Shown here one piece after another: positions 36,314 to 47,984 of a stretch of 64,000 nucleotides of DNA. A program made the translations under genes and the position numbers. The DNA comes from Cristatella mucedo (Eukaryota; Bryozoa; Phylactolaemata; Cristatellidae): the NCBI GenBank assembly GCA_009760855.2, contig WPIO01000145.1, positions 645,001 to 709,000 on the forward strand. The letters run 5' to 3'. The number at the start of each line of letters is the position of its first letter. Within the stretch, counting starts at the first letter, position 1. The notes beneath the pieces were generated by a model. It was not told where the DNA came from, searched no databases, and saw nothing but the letters and a program-made list of their open reading frames with translations.

Positions 36314-36868
36314 AACATCACCAGTGGACCCACCTCCACCAATTCCTTGCAACAACGCAATGTCTTTATTCAAGCCTGCCACGACTGACCTCATTTTGAA
36401 GTTCATCTCCAAGTCAAAGAAGACTGCTAGTTCTTTAGACCATATTCCCACACTTCTCCTTCTGCAATGCATCGATCTGCTGCTGTCTCATACGAATAAC
36501 ATACCAAATATGGCCTTAGCCTCAGTTCGTGTTCAGTTCAGCACCTTTAAGAATGCGTTTTTAGGCTACCCATTAAGAAAGAAACTCTAGAACACCAACT
36601 TCTCTGGAACTCAGGCTTAAGGTAAGTTCATTTGTTCACTTAATTTTGCTTGATCTTCCGACAACGTTTGATATTTTTGATCCTCAAGTCCTTCTCGAGC
36701 ACCTATCATCTCACGTTAGCATCACTGACACTGTGCTGTAAGGACTTTATTGTTATCTCATTGGGAGACTCCAGAGAATCGATGTAAACGGGCAACAATA
36801 ATCCAAGGAACCGCAAAATTCGAGGTTTTGTGCTTTATAAAATACTTTTCAAATTTATATTCTCTCGT

Positions 36869-36871
<3 letters not shown>

Positions 36872-36921
<50 letters not shown>

Positions 36922-36955
36922 CTGTCCCGCTCTCTCTCCCTCTGTCTCTCTCCCT
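36872..36955. repeat. (CT)n microsatellite inside LINE-A
   Basis: CT tract with a few C/G interruptions. Confidence 0.95.
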
Positions 36956-37127
36956 TGCTAATGTAGTCAACAAACAGGAGCTGTAGTTTCATTTCTATGC
37001 ATCTGATCCACAACTGTACCTATGCATCGATTCCTCACCACCTTCCAGCATGTCAAACTCTCACAACTTCCTCGCTGCATGACTGCTGACTTCCGCGCAC
37101 GGATGGCAGCCAACAGTCACGAATAAT

Positions 37128-37308
37128 AAATAATAAAAATAATAGCTGATTGAACAGCCTCTTTAGTATAGACTTTAGAGCCTTTACGGTTGTCACCACC
37201 GTTTGCAGCGAAATACAGAGTTGCCCACTGCAGAATTCGAACCCTCGTCCTCGGAGCCGAGGTCGTGAAGAGCAACCGCCTTACCTAGTGTCATCACGTC
37301 TCACAAAT
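37128..37308 (-). mobile_element. SINE1 inserted in LINE-A
   Basis: Reversed tail AATAGCTGATTGAACAGCC, then body and box B. LINE-A reading resumes on both sides (AHGWQPTV before, TN-like remnant after). Confidence 0.85.
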
Positions 37309-37684
37309 TGAATGATGATTAAACCAGCTTACTAGGTATGGAAAAATCTGCGGTGACTCAAAAGTTGATAAGCCTATCTGTCAACATGGGCTCAGCTGGA
37401 ATAGTTCCTGTAGCATCTGCACAAAATCTAAGTGTCTTGTTCCAAATTGACCTTTCCATAGAGAGCTAATCTGTTCCACAGCCGAATCTGCCTAGTTTAA
37501 GCTGCGTAATATTGCAAAAATTTGGGCCTGCTTAGACAGGAATACAAAATCATAGTTAGTCCAAGCATTTGTGACATGTCGTCTCGACTTCTACGAATCA
37601 AAACTTGCAGTTCCAAAGAATTACTGATCCTGTTGACCAGGCTCAAACCCCAGATGCACTGATTCTGCTAAACAGGTCCATAGT

Positions 37685-37860
37685 AGTACCAATAATAATA
37701 AATTTGTATAGCGCCCTCAGAGAACCGAATCTTTTTCTGAGCACCTTACCGATGCTGTATAGAAAGCATTTACAAATGATTGGTGGTAACATCTGCCCGA
37801 AGCAGGTACAGTGTAAGCAGGTGCACGCACATGAAAGACGAACCACGCTGAACTGAGATC
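37685..37860 (-). mobile_element. LINE-A2 3' end
   Basis: AATAATAATAAATTTGTATA tail, hairpin and A2-type 3' UTR. It points against the long LINE-A copy just before it. Confidence 0.85.
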
Positions 37861-38499
37861 ATGACACAATCCAGAGCATACGGCGCTTTTACTGCACACG
37901 TTATGGAACAGAGGCTGCACACATTTCTGCCCTCAAACAATCTTCAAGGGCGCCTCACATAAAACGCCCTGACACATACTACGGCAACGACGGGTCGCCC
38001 AATGCAGCGAGCCACATCGTGCGGACCCGGCAACAAGTAAGGATCCCGACAAAGCACTTGCGAACGGCTATCTGAGCAGGTCCATACCAAAAAAGTGCTA
38101 GTTACACTGGTCTGACCCATACCGAAGAAGCACCGGTTGTTCTCAATGAGATTGTCCCCAAAGAAACGCCTATTCCCTTACAGCACCAGCGAGAACACAG
38201 GGAGACGACAGACCTAGGTCGCCTCGTGATGTTTCGCTGGCGGAAGTCCTCTTTTAATGCTGCGCCCAGTCGGAAACGCAGAGCACTTCTGAAATTCAGA
38301 GTGCTCCAACCGAAGATATGCTATCGCTGAAGGCCTGATGCTCCTGAACGTGCTCACCCTGCACCTGCGTGCACAGGTAGACTACAGGCTAGACTAAAGG
38401 TAGAGCGTGCCCATACTGCACCTTGTGCACAGGTAGACTACAGGCCTCAGGGCTTTATGAATGCGGATATGCTCTGTCGGTGCTCTGCCGCCCAGTCGG

Positions 38500-38628
38500 C
38501 TGTACGAACGAGCGCCGAGGTGCTCACCCCGACCAAGGTCTGGCTGAGGTCTCGGGCTCGAGCCCCGAGGCATATGTGAAGCGCCTGAATAGTGATTAAA
38601 TTCTCTTTGGGTGCTATACAAATAAATT
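38500..38628 (+). mobile_element. SINE2
   Basis: GGTGCTCACCCCGACCAAG, box B GGGCTCGAGCCCCG, hairpin and ACAAATAAATT tail leading straight into a microsatellite. Confidence 0.88.
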
Positions 38629-38639
38629 CTCTCTCTCTC

Positions 38640-38725
<86 letters not shown>

Positions 38726-38732
38726 TGTATAT
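38628..38732. repeat. (CT)n(TA)n(TG)n compound microsatellite
   Basis: Three dinucleotide runs in series grown from the SINE2 tail. Confidence 0.96.
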
Positions 38733-41615
38733 ATACATCCATATCACACCCGTACGCACACGAAGACAACGGACGAAGTTTTGGTTACACCTTGCTGGGT
38801 TACTCTATCAGTGAAGTGCCTTATCGGTGAGCACTTTAAGATTATTAACCAAGTTATTTTAGCCCGAACAGTCGGCAAATGTACAAAACAAGACACATCT
38901 TAATTACGGAAATGTGTGTTTAATTGCACGATTTGACAAATTGAAAAGCTCTGGGGAGTCACTGTTTCAGACGTCGAATTAAATATGGTTTAAGCAAGCA
39001 GTCGAACAAAGTTATTACGGCATTCTTATGTTTGGGCTTTTCTGGATTTTTAGCCAAGGGTATCTTGATACAATAATCGGGCAGGCTGCATTGACATGGC
39101 CTTGGTTCTTTTAGATTTTGAGAAATCTGTACACTAAGAAACAAACTGAAATCAAGTTCAAATATCGTAACCTTTTACAAAATTAATCACAAACTAGTGT
39201 TTGACCAAATATACTGATACCTATCATTAAACTAAAATTTTTGGCAACCTGAAAAATCAAGAGAATAAGATGTTTCAGCTCATAAATTATCAGGTTTTGA
39301 TCAATTGATCCTGACAAGCAGACACTTGCAAGATATTAAAGAAAGGTTTTACCTCACCCGGAGATTCCCGTTCCAAATCACATGCATACATGAAATTAAG
39401 GCAAACAATGTGCATTCACAAGTTGGGTACAGCGTGTGATTCGTGTCGTGGCACTATTTAAAGAAACTTCTAGATGATGCTACTTAACAACATTGAGCTA
39501 TTGATAAGAGGTTCAAGTACTAAATCAGTGTTCAACGTGCGTTTCTGGATCGGCGATGATCGTATGTCGTCGTGCTTCGGATTAAAAAGCAACAGGTTAG
39601 CCAATAGTGTCCAATCCAATCTACACGAAATTTAGAATGAGAGTCGGCTCTCGCTAGTAAGTCTTCTGCAAAACCATTATTAAATGAATAGGCTTGGGTC
39701 TTGACACATTAAGCTGAAAGCTCTAAAAGCTGGCCTTTTGGCATGTTTCGTAAGCTGCTGCCCTTTGCGCCTTGTGTCACACGGAGGCTAATAGTAAAAA
39801 GTAACTTGAAACTTGAAATTATATTACACTCTTTGAGAACCTCCCTGAGAGAACCGCTGTGTTGAATCTTGATCGCACTTGTCAGCTTTAGTGAGCTGTA
39901 AATTCTATGACTCGACTACGACGCCGCCGATCAAAATGTGATTTCTTAATGCAGGCGGAGTTCTTACTACACTACACCGGGAGAGTTAAGCTTTCATTGT
40001 GCTCGCGGGAAGAACTTTTACAAGGTTCGAAAATGTCCTAAAGTTAGACGTGCTACTTCGCAATTTATTATTAAGCGTCATGCTTGCTTCAGATCGATTG
40101 TAGGCTCGTAGATTGTAAGATTGTATCGATTGTATCGATTGTAGGCTCATTGCACGAAAAGCCAGCGTGCTGCCTAGCATTTACTGAGGGGGTTGGCTTG
40201 CTTTATAGCAAGGCATCCTATGCCACTAAGGAATCGCGGGAAGTGTCAGTGCTACATAGTACGACGAGGGCCCGAGTGCCCGCCAACCTAGCTGGTAAGC
40301 TAGCCCCAGCCTAGCTGGCGAGACCTGGATCGTTGAGTGCTCGCGAGTCTTACTACCAGTCTCTTTCTGTTCTTTCATCTCTTGTCACAAGTGAGGCCCA
40401 TTCCCAGATAACAGCAGAAAGATGCCGGGCTTCTCCTTCTTTCGTCTCTGCCTGCTGCAGAGTTTGTCGTATGCTTCGAATGCTTTGGTTAAGTTTCTGC
40501 AGTGTGGCACTGAGTGGCTTCCTTTGCTGCCCGCTTTCTCGCTGCTGTCTGCGATAAGTGATCTTATGTACTGCTCTCTAGCTTTACTTTTTTCAAAATT
40601 AATTGCTGTGAAAACTCGCCGGTCAACAATAGATGTTAGAAACTACAGTTTTTATAAAAAAATTAGCTTGCTTATGTTAAAAATAGCATTAAACTATAGC
40701 TTAGCTTTGGAAGGCGGGCCTGAGGGTCCGCTGACCTAGCTGGCGAGCCCGCACCCCATTGATTGTCCAGATTAGAGAACTTAGCTGATGGAGCACACTC
40801 TGTATGGGAGGGAAAATAATAATTATTTGAATGCTATATTTTATAATATTCCTATACAGCATAAAACATAAAGAAAATTTCATGCATTTAGTTCATCAGC
40901 GCCTGGCAGTGAATCAGCATCGAGTTTCGTGCACGGAGCAATCTGGTGCGCTATATTTAAATTAATACAAACATATAGCTTATATAGATTATAATGAGAT
41001 TAAATACAGTTACCTTGAACAAGCATGAGTCGATTACATTTATGTATGTCAATCGCTTACCAAAAGCAAGTGCAGTACGACTTGACTGTCGCTCTTCGCT
41101 CTGGCATCTGTCCAGTACGCCAACGCAGTGGTCCGTGGGGAAGCTGAAAAGCGCAGTAGTGCTTGGTTACGGACGGAGACGCAGACGCCAAGAGAAGGCA
41201 AAGAGTGATGCAGTCGACAGCAAGCACGACTGAGCTGTGAAAAGCCTGGCGATAGCAGACAGCACGTACTCACAGGAACCATCGTTGCAGGAAAGAAGCG
41301 GTCCACGGTGGCCGTGGGGAAAATCGCTCCACTTTCAAGCCAATTCTTATCATTCGATTGATGAAGCACCAACATACTCAACATTTAGCTTTAAGCGAGA
41401 CTAAAGTTTCAAAACTATCATGTTTCGCTTTGGAGGAATGTAAGTTGATATCAACTTTAAATTTAGCTTGTCTTGCTGAATCTCTTGAAACGGTGAAGAA
41501 ATAAAATGAGAAAATAAACCCTCCGAAGTTTCCGTCAGTGACTGCTTACTGATCTCCCTCAATGCTCTTACAAGGCTGAGGAACTAGATTTTTAATAGCT
41601 TACGCGTTTTTCCAG
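38733..41615. other. No gene recognised
   Basis: A small tandem of GATTGTA units (40096-40148) and two copies of CCTAGCTGGCGAG (40312, 40735) are the only structures seen. No coding frame with family features. Confidence 0.35.
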
Positions 41616-41619
41616 CGTA

Positions 41620-41668
41620 TATAAAGTGCGTAGAAAGAGATATAATTCTCTCAGTGCATTACACACAC
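41620..41668 (+). mobile_element. LINE-A 3' hairpin relic
   Basis: AAAGTGCGTAGAAAGAGATA with TTCTCTCAGTGCATTAC, then an AC run. Confidence 0.55.
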
Positions 41669-41765
41669 ACACAAATTGTGTACTACAATTAATTAAGTGA
41701 GCTCATGAGTGAAGAAGTTTCCCAATTTATACGAGCCTCAGAAGTGCTTATCCGTGACTCACGGA

Positions 41766-42065
41766 GATAATAAAAATAATAATAATAATACACTTGATAA
41801 AGCGCCCTCGGAGAACTCAATCTCTTTCTAGGCGCTTTACATTTTCTGCAAAGGGAAATGCAATTGAATGGTGAGTAATATCATGCTTGATAAACAACAA
41901 CATGAATAACATGGCTAGGGGTGACATGCACAGGGTCAGAATGCAAATTTGGTTAGTGGCAGCATGCACAGTGTCAGCACACATAAGCACATGAAGGACA
42001 AATCACAGGGACCCACTAAATGCTATCCTAAATATGTGTGTTTTTGAGATGATGTGGGAACGTCG
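41766..42065 (-). mobile_element. LINE-A1 3' end
   Basis: Very similar to 118-360, including CAATTGAATGGT and the CACAGGGTCAG blocks. 5'-truncated in the 3' UTR. Confidence 0.88.
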
Positions 42066-43525
42066 ATGTAAAGGAATCAACTATACCATGAACTATACTG
42101 CCATATTAAAAAGCTAGAAAATCCGATGGCAGCAAATCTGACTGAAAACAGGTACATAAATGCGGCGAAGAAACATCAAGATAATATTCTCTGATGCAGA
42201 TTGAACGATAGATGTCACCCTGTCAAGCAGACTCTACCGCACGTTTAACTATGCCTGTCTCCGAATAGTTTATTTAGTCCTGCTCTTTGCGCTTCTGTTG
42301 AGACCTGAAGATATCTATTATATAGCGGAAACTAAGATTAAAATATTGTTATACAGAGCAATAAAGATTGAAGCAATTCACGACTGGTCCAGCTGCTACG
42401 AACTTATGTTAGCTCCACCCTTTACTGAACTAATATATTTTGTTACTCGGAAAATGAGCGGTCCGTGTTTTAAGTTCTATTCATGATACGAATACGTAGG
42501 CTGGAATTTATAGCATTATTTCCGATTTTACCTTTTAGCCTCGAAAAAGTGTTTTCTCACATATTATACACGGGGGGGGGGGTTGAGCGGACTAGGTCAC
42601 AGTGTACTCTTAGTGCCTCCTCCACCCCCTCCCGCTGGCCAGTTCAAGGTGCCCTCATCTATCCTAGTGAGGAAATGCTGACCCAATGGTCTCTAATTAA
42701 AAAGCATTAACGCAGCTGCCAGTCGCTAGCCGACGGTGTCACACTTAGTCTGGAGACCCTTCAGCCACTGGCAGTCTGCACTAACAAGCGGGCTCTCTCG
42801 ATTCAAATGAACCCGGCCTGAATGCTACCGACCCGGCGTCCTCCGTGCTCCTGGCGCCCCACGTTAGGAGCACATAGCCAAAACATCAAGCGGAGCAAGA
42901 ATTTCCCAAGAATCTGAAACGTGCGTCATCGTCTTTTAGCCCAAAAGTACCTGCTTGAAATTACTCTCCGCAAGCCCAGCATTTCTCCTTCCGCTAGACG
43001 CTAGTCTTTGACCTTCGATTGACCTTCGACCTTGGGGCTCATTTGGCTGGCTCCGAAAGATGAACCGGGAATCAAGAAGGCAGCCTACGTCCGATTCTCT
43101 GAGGTGCATTCAGTATTCTCATCGAGATTTGTTTTGCACGGGGAAGGGTCCAAGATATTTCAATCACGAATTAAAAAAATACGTCAAGGAAAACAAGCTG
43201 TCAGCCAGTGCGTCAGCAAAGGCTTGGGAAGGACAAGCTTTCAGCTGGGTGCAGGGGCAGGGTGGCTTCTGTGAACTCCAGTAGGGTCCGGCTTGCTGGT
43301 TCGCGGCTGTGCTGCCTCACCCGAGCGGCAACCGTTAAGCCCCTCGGGTGCTGATGGAAGGGAGTTTATTTAAAAGCTAATGCTGATAATGACCCCTTAG
43401 CATATTTAAAATGTGCAGCGGCCGAATCGTAAGCCAATCGCGAGCCGAACACGGTCCACTACTCCGCGATAGGCCAATCCGGATGCTGCTCGCCGTACGT
43501 GCACCTAAGAGGATACATCCTTTAA
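42066..43525. other. No gene recognised
   Basis: Contains a run of 11 G at 42572-42582. Short frames only. Confidence 0.35.
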
Positions 43526-43529
43526 AAAA

Positions 43530-43682
43530 ATCTTAGCTGATTTAACAACCCCATTTGTATAGCGAAGATTAATCTTATCAGCTATCACCACCGCTTGCAG
43601 TTGGCAATAAAGGATCGCCCAAATGCCGGACTCGAACCTACGACCTCGGTCGTGAAGATCGGTCACCTTAGTCCCGCCCTAA
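43530..43682 (-). mobile_element. SINE1
   Basis: Reversed tail TTAGCTGATTTAACAACC, body ATAAAGGATCGCCC and box B. Confidence 0.85.
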
Positions 43683-43683
43683 A

Positions 43684-43860
43684 AGTTACGTAATGCAATG
43701 CATCGCAGTCTGTAACTCCACAAAGCCACAAGGGCTAAACGGGTGCTGCGCGGGAGAGTATTCTATTGTTCAGTTGCTGTCGTAGCATGAAATTTGTGGA
43801 AGTGAGCTCCACAGTCTGCGACCTGCAGAGCAAAAGCCTCTGTCGCCAACAGTGCCTATC
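43684..43860 (-). mobile_element. LINE-B 3' end with internal deletion
   Basis: GTAATGCAATGCATCG tail and the AACTCCACAAAGCCAC block, then CCTGCAGAGCAAAAGCCTCT matching 29205-29225. Most of the 3' UTR is missing. Confidence 0.78.
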
Positions 43861-43929
43861 TCTTGTCGCTTGCGTAGTGCCGTGCCTTCGGCGAGGGCTG
43901 CCATCGAGGCGTCTCCCCAGATTAAAAAA

Positions 43930-45645
43930 CCACATTTTATAATAACAATAATAGTAATAATGCATTTGCATAGCGCCCTCAGAGAACTTACTCTCTTTCT
44001 AAGCGTTTTACATATGCTGCAAAGGAAGCATGGTCAAATGGTTAGTGGCAGTTTGCTCGACAAGCATAAAATGGTTAGAGGTGACATGCACAGGGTCAGT
44101 GTGCAAATATGGCTCGTGGGCATGCACAGTACCGGCATGCATAAGCACGCAAAGGAAACATCACACGGACCCACTAAATACAGTGATAAGTAAGTGCGTG
44201 CTTTGCTTTTTCTTAAATATTTCAAGTCAGGGGATTTCGTGACGACAGTCGGAAGTGAGTTCCAGGCTTTGGATGCACACGAGCCAAGGGCACGGTCTCC
44301 AAAGGATCAGAGGTTCGTATTAGCTATGGCAAACGATTAGATTAATAAAAACGGGTGGTACGCTGCCTAACCTGGTGGGGGAGTAGGTCTGATAGGTAGG
44401 CTGGAGCCAAAGGATGAGTGAACCTAAAAGTAAGTGACAGAACCGATGCCACAGGACAGTCAATGCTCTGCTTGACTGGGACCCAGTGCAGGTCGGCGAG
44501 AAGTGGTGTGATTTGGCAATTGCAACGCTCGCGACAGACAAGCTTAGCTGCAGAATTTTGAATCAACTGTAGCATCCTGATTGCACAATCCGGTATACCA
44601 GCAAGCAGTGAGTTACAGAAGCCGAGACGGGATGTCACAAATGTATGGACCAATTTAGATACAGTAGCCTGTCTAAGCACGACTGAATTTTAGCTGTCAT
44701 ACAATTAAAAGTAGGCAGACTTGACTGTGGGGCTGATTTGGTCGTCTAATGAAAGGTCACTTTGGAACATGACACATAGATTTCGTGCGGATTCAACAGG
44801 AGATATGCCGGTGCAGCCGATTTTGAGCGTTAGGTTTCCCACTTTTGAATCACTCTTGGTTTGCCTATTGCTAGTAAGTTGGTGCTATCATCATTCAATG
44901 TAAGAAAGTTTGCTGCCATCCATGTGCGGATGTCATCAATGCATGCAGCAAAGAATTTGAGAGAATTTGACGTGCTGGAGGGCTGGAAGGGATCAAAGCA
45001 AATATGCAACTGAGTGTCATTAGAAGTGAAAGCTTAGGTTATGCCTGGCAATCATATCGGCAAGAGGCAGAGTATAAACCGTTAAAAGAAGTGGACCAAG
45101 CACAGAGCCCTGAGATAACCCATACTATAGTGGTTCCTCGGATGATCTTTGTCCAATCACATCAATAACAATAACAGTAATAAAAAAATAATACAGTTGT
45201 GTAGTGCCATCAGAGAACTGAATCTTTCTAGGCACTTCACAGATGCTGTATAGAACGCATTACCAATACTCTGGAGTCTCTCATTGAGACAGAACCTGAA
45301 CCATTGCAATGTTTGAATGCAATGAACCATTGCGAGATGAGAGGGGCTCGAGAAAAACTTGGTGATCGGTAGTGTCAAAAGTTGCCAGAAGATCTAGCAA
45401 AACAAGTAGTGATTCTCTACCCAAGTCTGCATTCCTAAGTAGGTCGTCATACAGCTGAAGCAATGCTGACTCTGTGGAGTGCTAGTTCTAAAACCAAACT
45501 GGAACTTACTATCCAGATGTGAAGTTTCAGTGTAAGAGTTAAGCTGGTCTGCCACAACTCGTTCAGGGCCGAAGTTGCTTAAATTCTCACTTCTGATCTA
45601 GTGTTGCATTCTTGAGTAGTGGCTCGACGGCAGCTTTTAGATCCG
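43930..45645 (-). mobile_element. LINE-A1, longest minus-strand copy, inactive
   Basis: Minus frame 44342-44680 reads KLVHTFVTSRLGFCNSLLAG and APAYLSDLLPHQVRQRTTRF. Upstream pieces match the RT palm (a stop codon in the YADD motif near 45022) and LVLLDLLATFDTTDHQVF-like LLVLLDLLATFDTTDHQVFL (45300-45430). A second LINE-A end is inserted at about 45160-45287. Confidence 0.9.
45160..45287 (-). mobile_element. LINE-A2 3' end nested in LINE-A1
   Basis: AACAATAACAGTAATAAAAA tail, hairpin AGTGCCATCAGAGAACTGAA with pair, and the A2-type 3' UTR start. Host RT sequence resumes at ACTCTGGAGTCTCTCATTGA. Confidence 0.82.
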
Positions 45646-46649
45646 TTGTCGAAGTATTAAGAGAGTGGTAATTTCCGCGAGACACAGCCTCAAGGTGGAG
45701 GCTAAGCCCCTCAGCCACAAACCTGCCTTCTTAGCTCAGAAATCCAGCTCTCGCTGTATTACTTGTTTTTTCATCTTGTTCATTGTCATCAGCAAATTTG
45801 GTACTTCGATGGGCAGTGAAGCTATAGCCAGTAAAATCGCTCCGAAAACAGCCCCAGCCCAGCCAGTGAGTCATCGCGGGGGTTAATCTTGACCTCCGCA
45901 GCTTATAATTAAGCACCTGACCTGACGCGGGGGGGGGGGGCAGATAAACAAAAATAAAGTGGGGGGAGGGGGACAAAGATACATACGAGGCATTCGGAGA
46001 CGCACGCGGGTGTAGTGACTGTAAAATAGCGATAGCGTGCGAGAGACAGAAAATTCATCATCGAGCCATGCTCCGGCAAACTTAAATAAAAGTTACAAAC
46101 CAAAGTTCTAGAATTCTAAACCCGTATACTTTAATTGAAGTTTCAGAAATTGCCAGCTTAAAGGCTATCACTGTTGTTAACGAAAGTCTTGAGTTGGAAG
46201 AGAAGAAATCAAGAAAAGTTGTTCACAAGTTACAGCTGCTTTAGCACTCAGCGCTGCGATTTCGTTTAAATGATGGTACTGCCCCCACGACCGTCGTTCG
46301 AGTGAACTACGACGTTCCGTCTGGTATGCGGCAGGGATGCATTGTTTATGGCTAATGTGACGTGGGGCGGTCGGGATGTGCTGTTAGTGATTGATGTGAC
46401 ACGAGTCAGTTTCTGGAGGCGGAATCGACATTTTGGGTCGTCGACAGGAGTTCTGTGCTGTGCGCGATGCGAAACCAAACAACAAGCGAAAACGAGTAAA
46501 ACGCTAAAAAACCATTGTATGCTTCGTGGAGAGTCTCTAAACTGCATGAGGCTTTCAAAATTACTGCGAAGCAAGCTCGAGAACGATATGGCTATTTATT
46601 TTGCCAAGACGACACATAAAATGAAAGTGATCGGGGTGCTCTCGTATAC
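45646..46649. other. No gene recognised
   Basis: A run of 12 G at 45929-45940. The plus frame 46342-46653 has 103 residues but no recognisable domain. Confidence 0.35.
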
Positions 46650-46893
<244 letters not shown>

Positions 46894-47149
46894 AGACTAA
46901 GAAAGTTACGCTCGCGCTCAGAAAGCGTTTGCACGGCCCCTAACAAAATGCGATTGTAAGTAAGCAGGCGCCGGTCTATAGGCAACCAAGGTCGTCGGCC
47001 TTTTCACAGCCTTCGCAGCTGACCTCAGAAGCTAAGCCTTATCCTTACAATGCTCAAGCAGGCGAGTGCTGGAAGATTTTCGTCCCCACACTAGGAGCTG
47101 GAATGCTGACGGGGAGCCGTTAGAAAATACCTTTGAAGCATGGTAATGC

Positions 47150-47640
47150 AGCGCTGGAAGCCCGTGCGGAGGCTGTGCGCGGTAGCTGCGCGTCGAAGGC
47201 CAAGCGCCGTCTAGCGGTCGTCTCTAGCCTCTTAACGTACAATCTTGAGCTTTTTTTCGAACAACGCCCAACCATTTCCGGCAGCAGAGTCGACTGGGCG
47301 CTCCGCGGAAGGAGCGGCGGCTCCGAGGAGGCTCCTTGGTCTCATCCTCCTAAAACGGTCGCAGCGTCGCAGTTGTCGCTCGCCGTCGAGTCGTCGTCGT
47401 GACTCCTCGCGCCGACGAAGCACCGCCGGGCAGCTTCTGTGACGGGTAAGGCCTCTAAGTAAATTGGCCGCTGCCATTACCGTTTTGGAGAACCTAAAGT
47501 CGGACGGTCCGGAAGGTTTCCAGTCCGCCGATAGACGGATCCTATCCAAGTCCAGCGGGAGCCTAGAACAGGCACCTCGGAGCTTCGAGAAGGCGGTGGC
47601 GGCGCCCTGTTCAGACTGAGGCTCTAACAACACTCGGCTC
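47150..47640. promoter_or_regulatory. GC-rich block with plus-strand donor, possible promoter or first exon
   Basis: CG-dense, with open frames on both strands that are low in complexity (Arg/Ser-rich). A consensus donor GACGG-GTAAGG lies at 47440-47452. No protein family recognised. Confidence 0.3.
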
Positions 47641-47984
47641 CGTTGATTTTGGCTGGAGCACGAAGCTTCACGCCAAAAGAAAGCATCCCACGAGTTCCTT
47701 TAGACGTACCTGCCGAAAAATGTATGTGCACCCAGATTTTTTTAGAGCCTCATAGCGTTGCGCGCATATAGCGTCGGCCAACTCTCACTACATCCGATGG
47801 CGAACAACGCGTGCAATGCATGAAGACCTGACTTTCGTAACACGCCCAACGGCGAAGACGTAGCACTTGAAATTCCGCTAGCAGTGCTAACGATAGAGTG
47901 AACGTTGGCGGCCCAACCTTACGCTTGTCTTAGGAAGCCTCGCTCAATGTCTAACAAACCCCTGTTAATAAGCGACCTTTTTCT

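Larger units (their letters stand above)
35685..37680 (+). mobile_element. LINE-A, long degenerate copy
   Basis: Collinear with 48590-49980: PSDLSSLVDLLQ, PSKRKVCPHSDGQW, DRFSSFFVRKIDKNKKCIPK, KPATTDLILKFISKSKKTAS, then the RT with many stops. Interrupted by two CT repeats and a SINE1, and lacks its own 3' end. Confidence 0.88.

Noticed and set aside
40095-40150. GATTGTA short tandem as a regulatory site cluster
   Set aside because: Only a few imperfect units in AT-rich sequence with no gene nearby.
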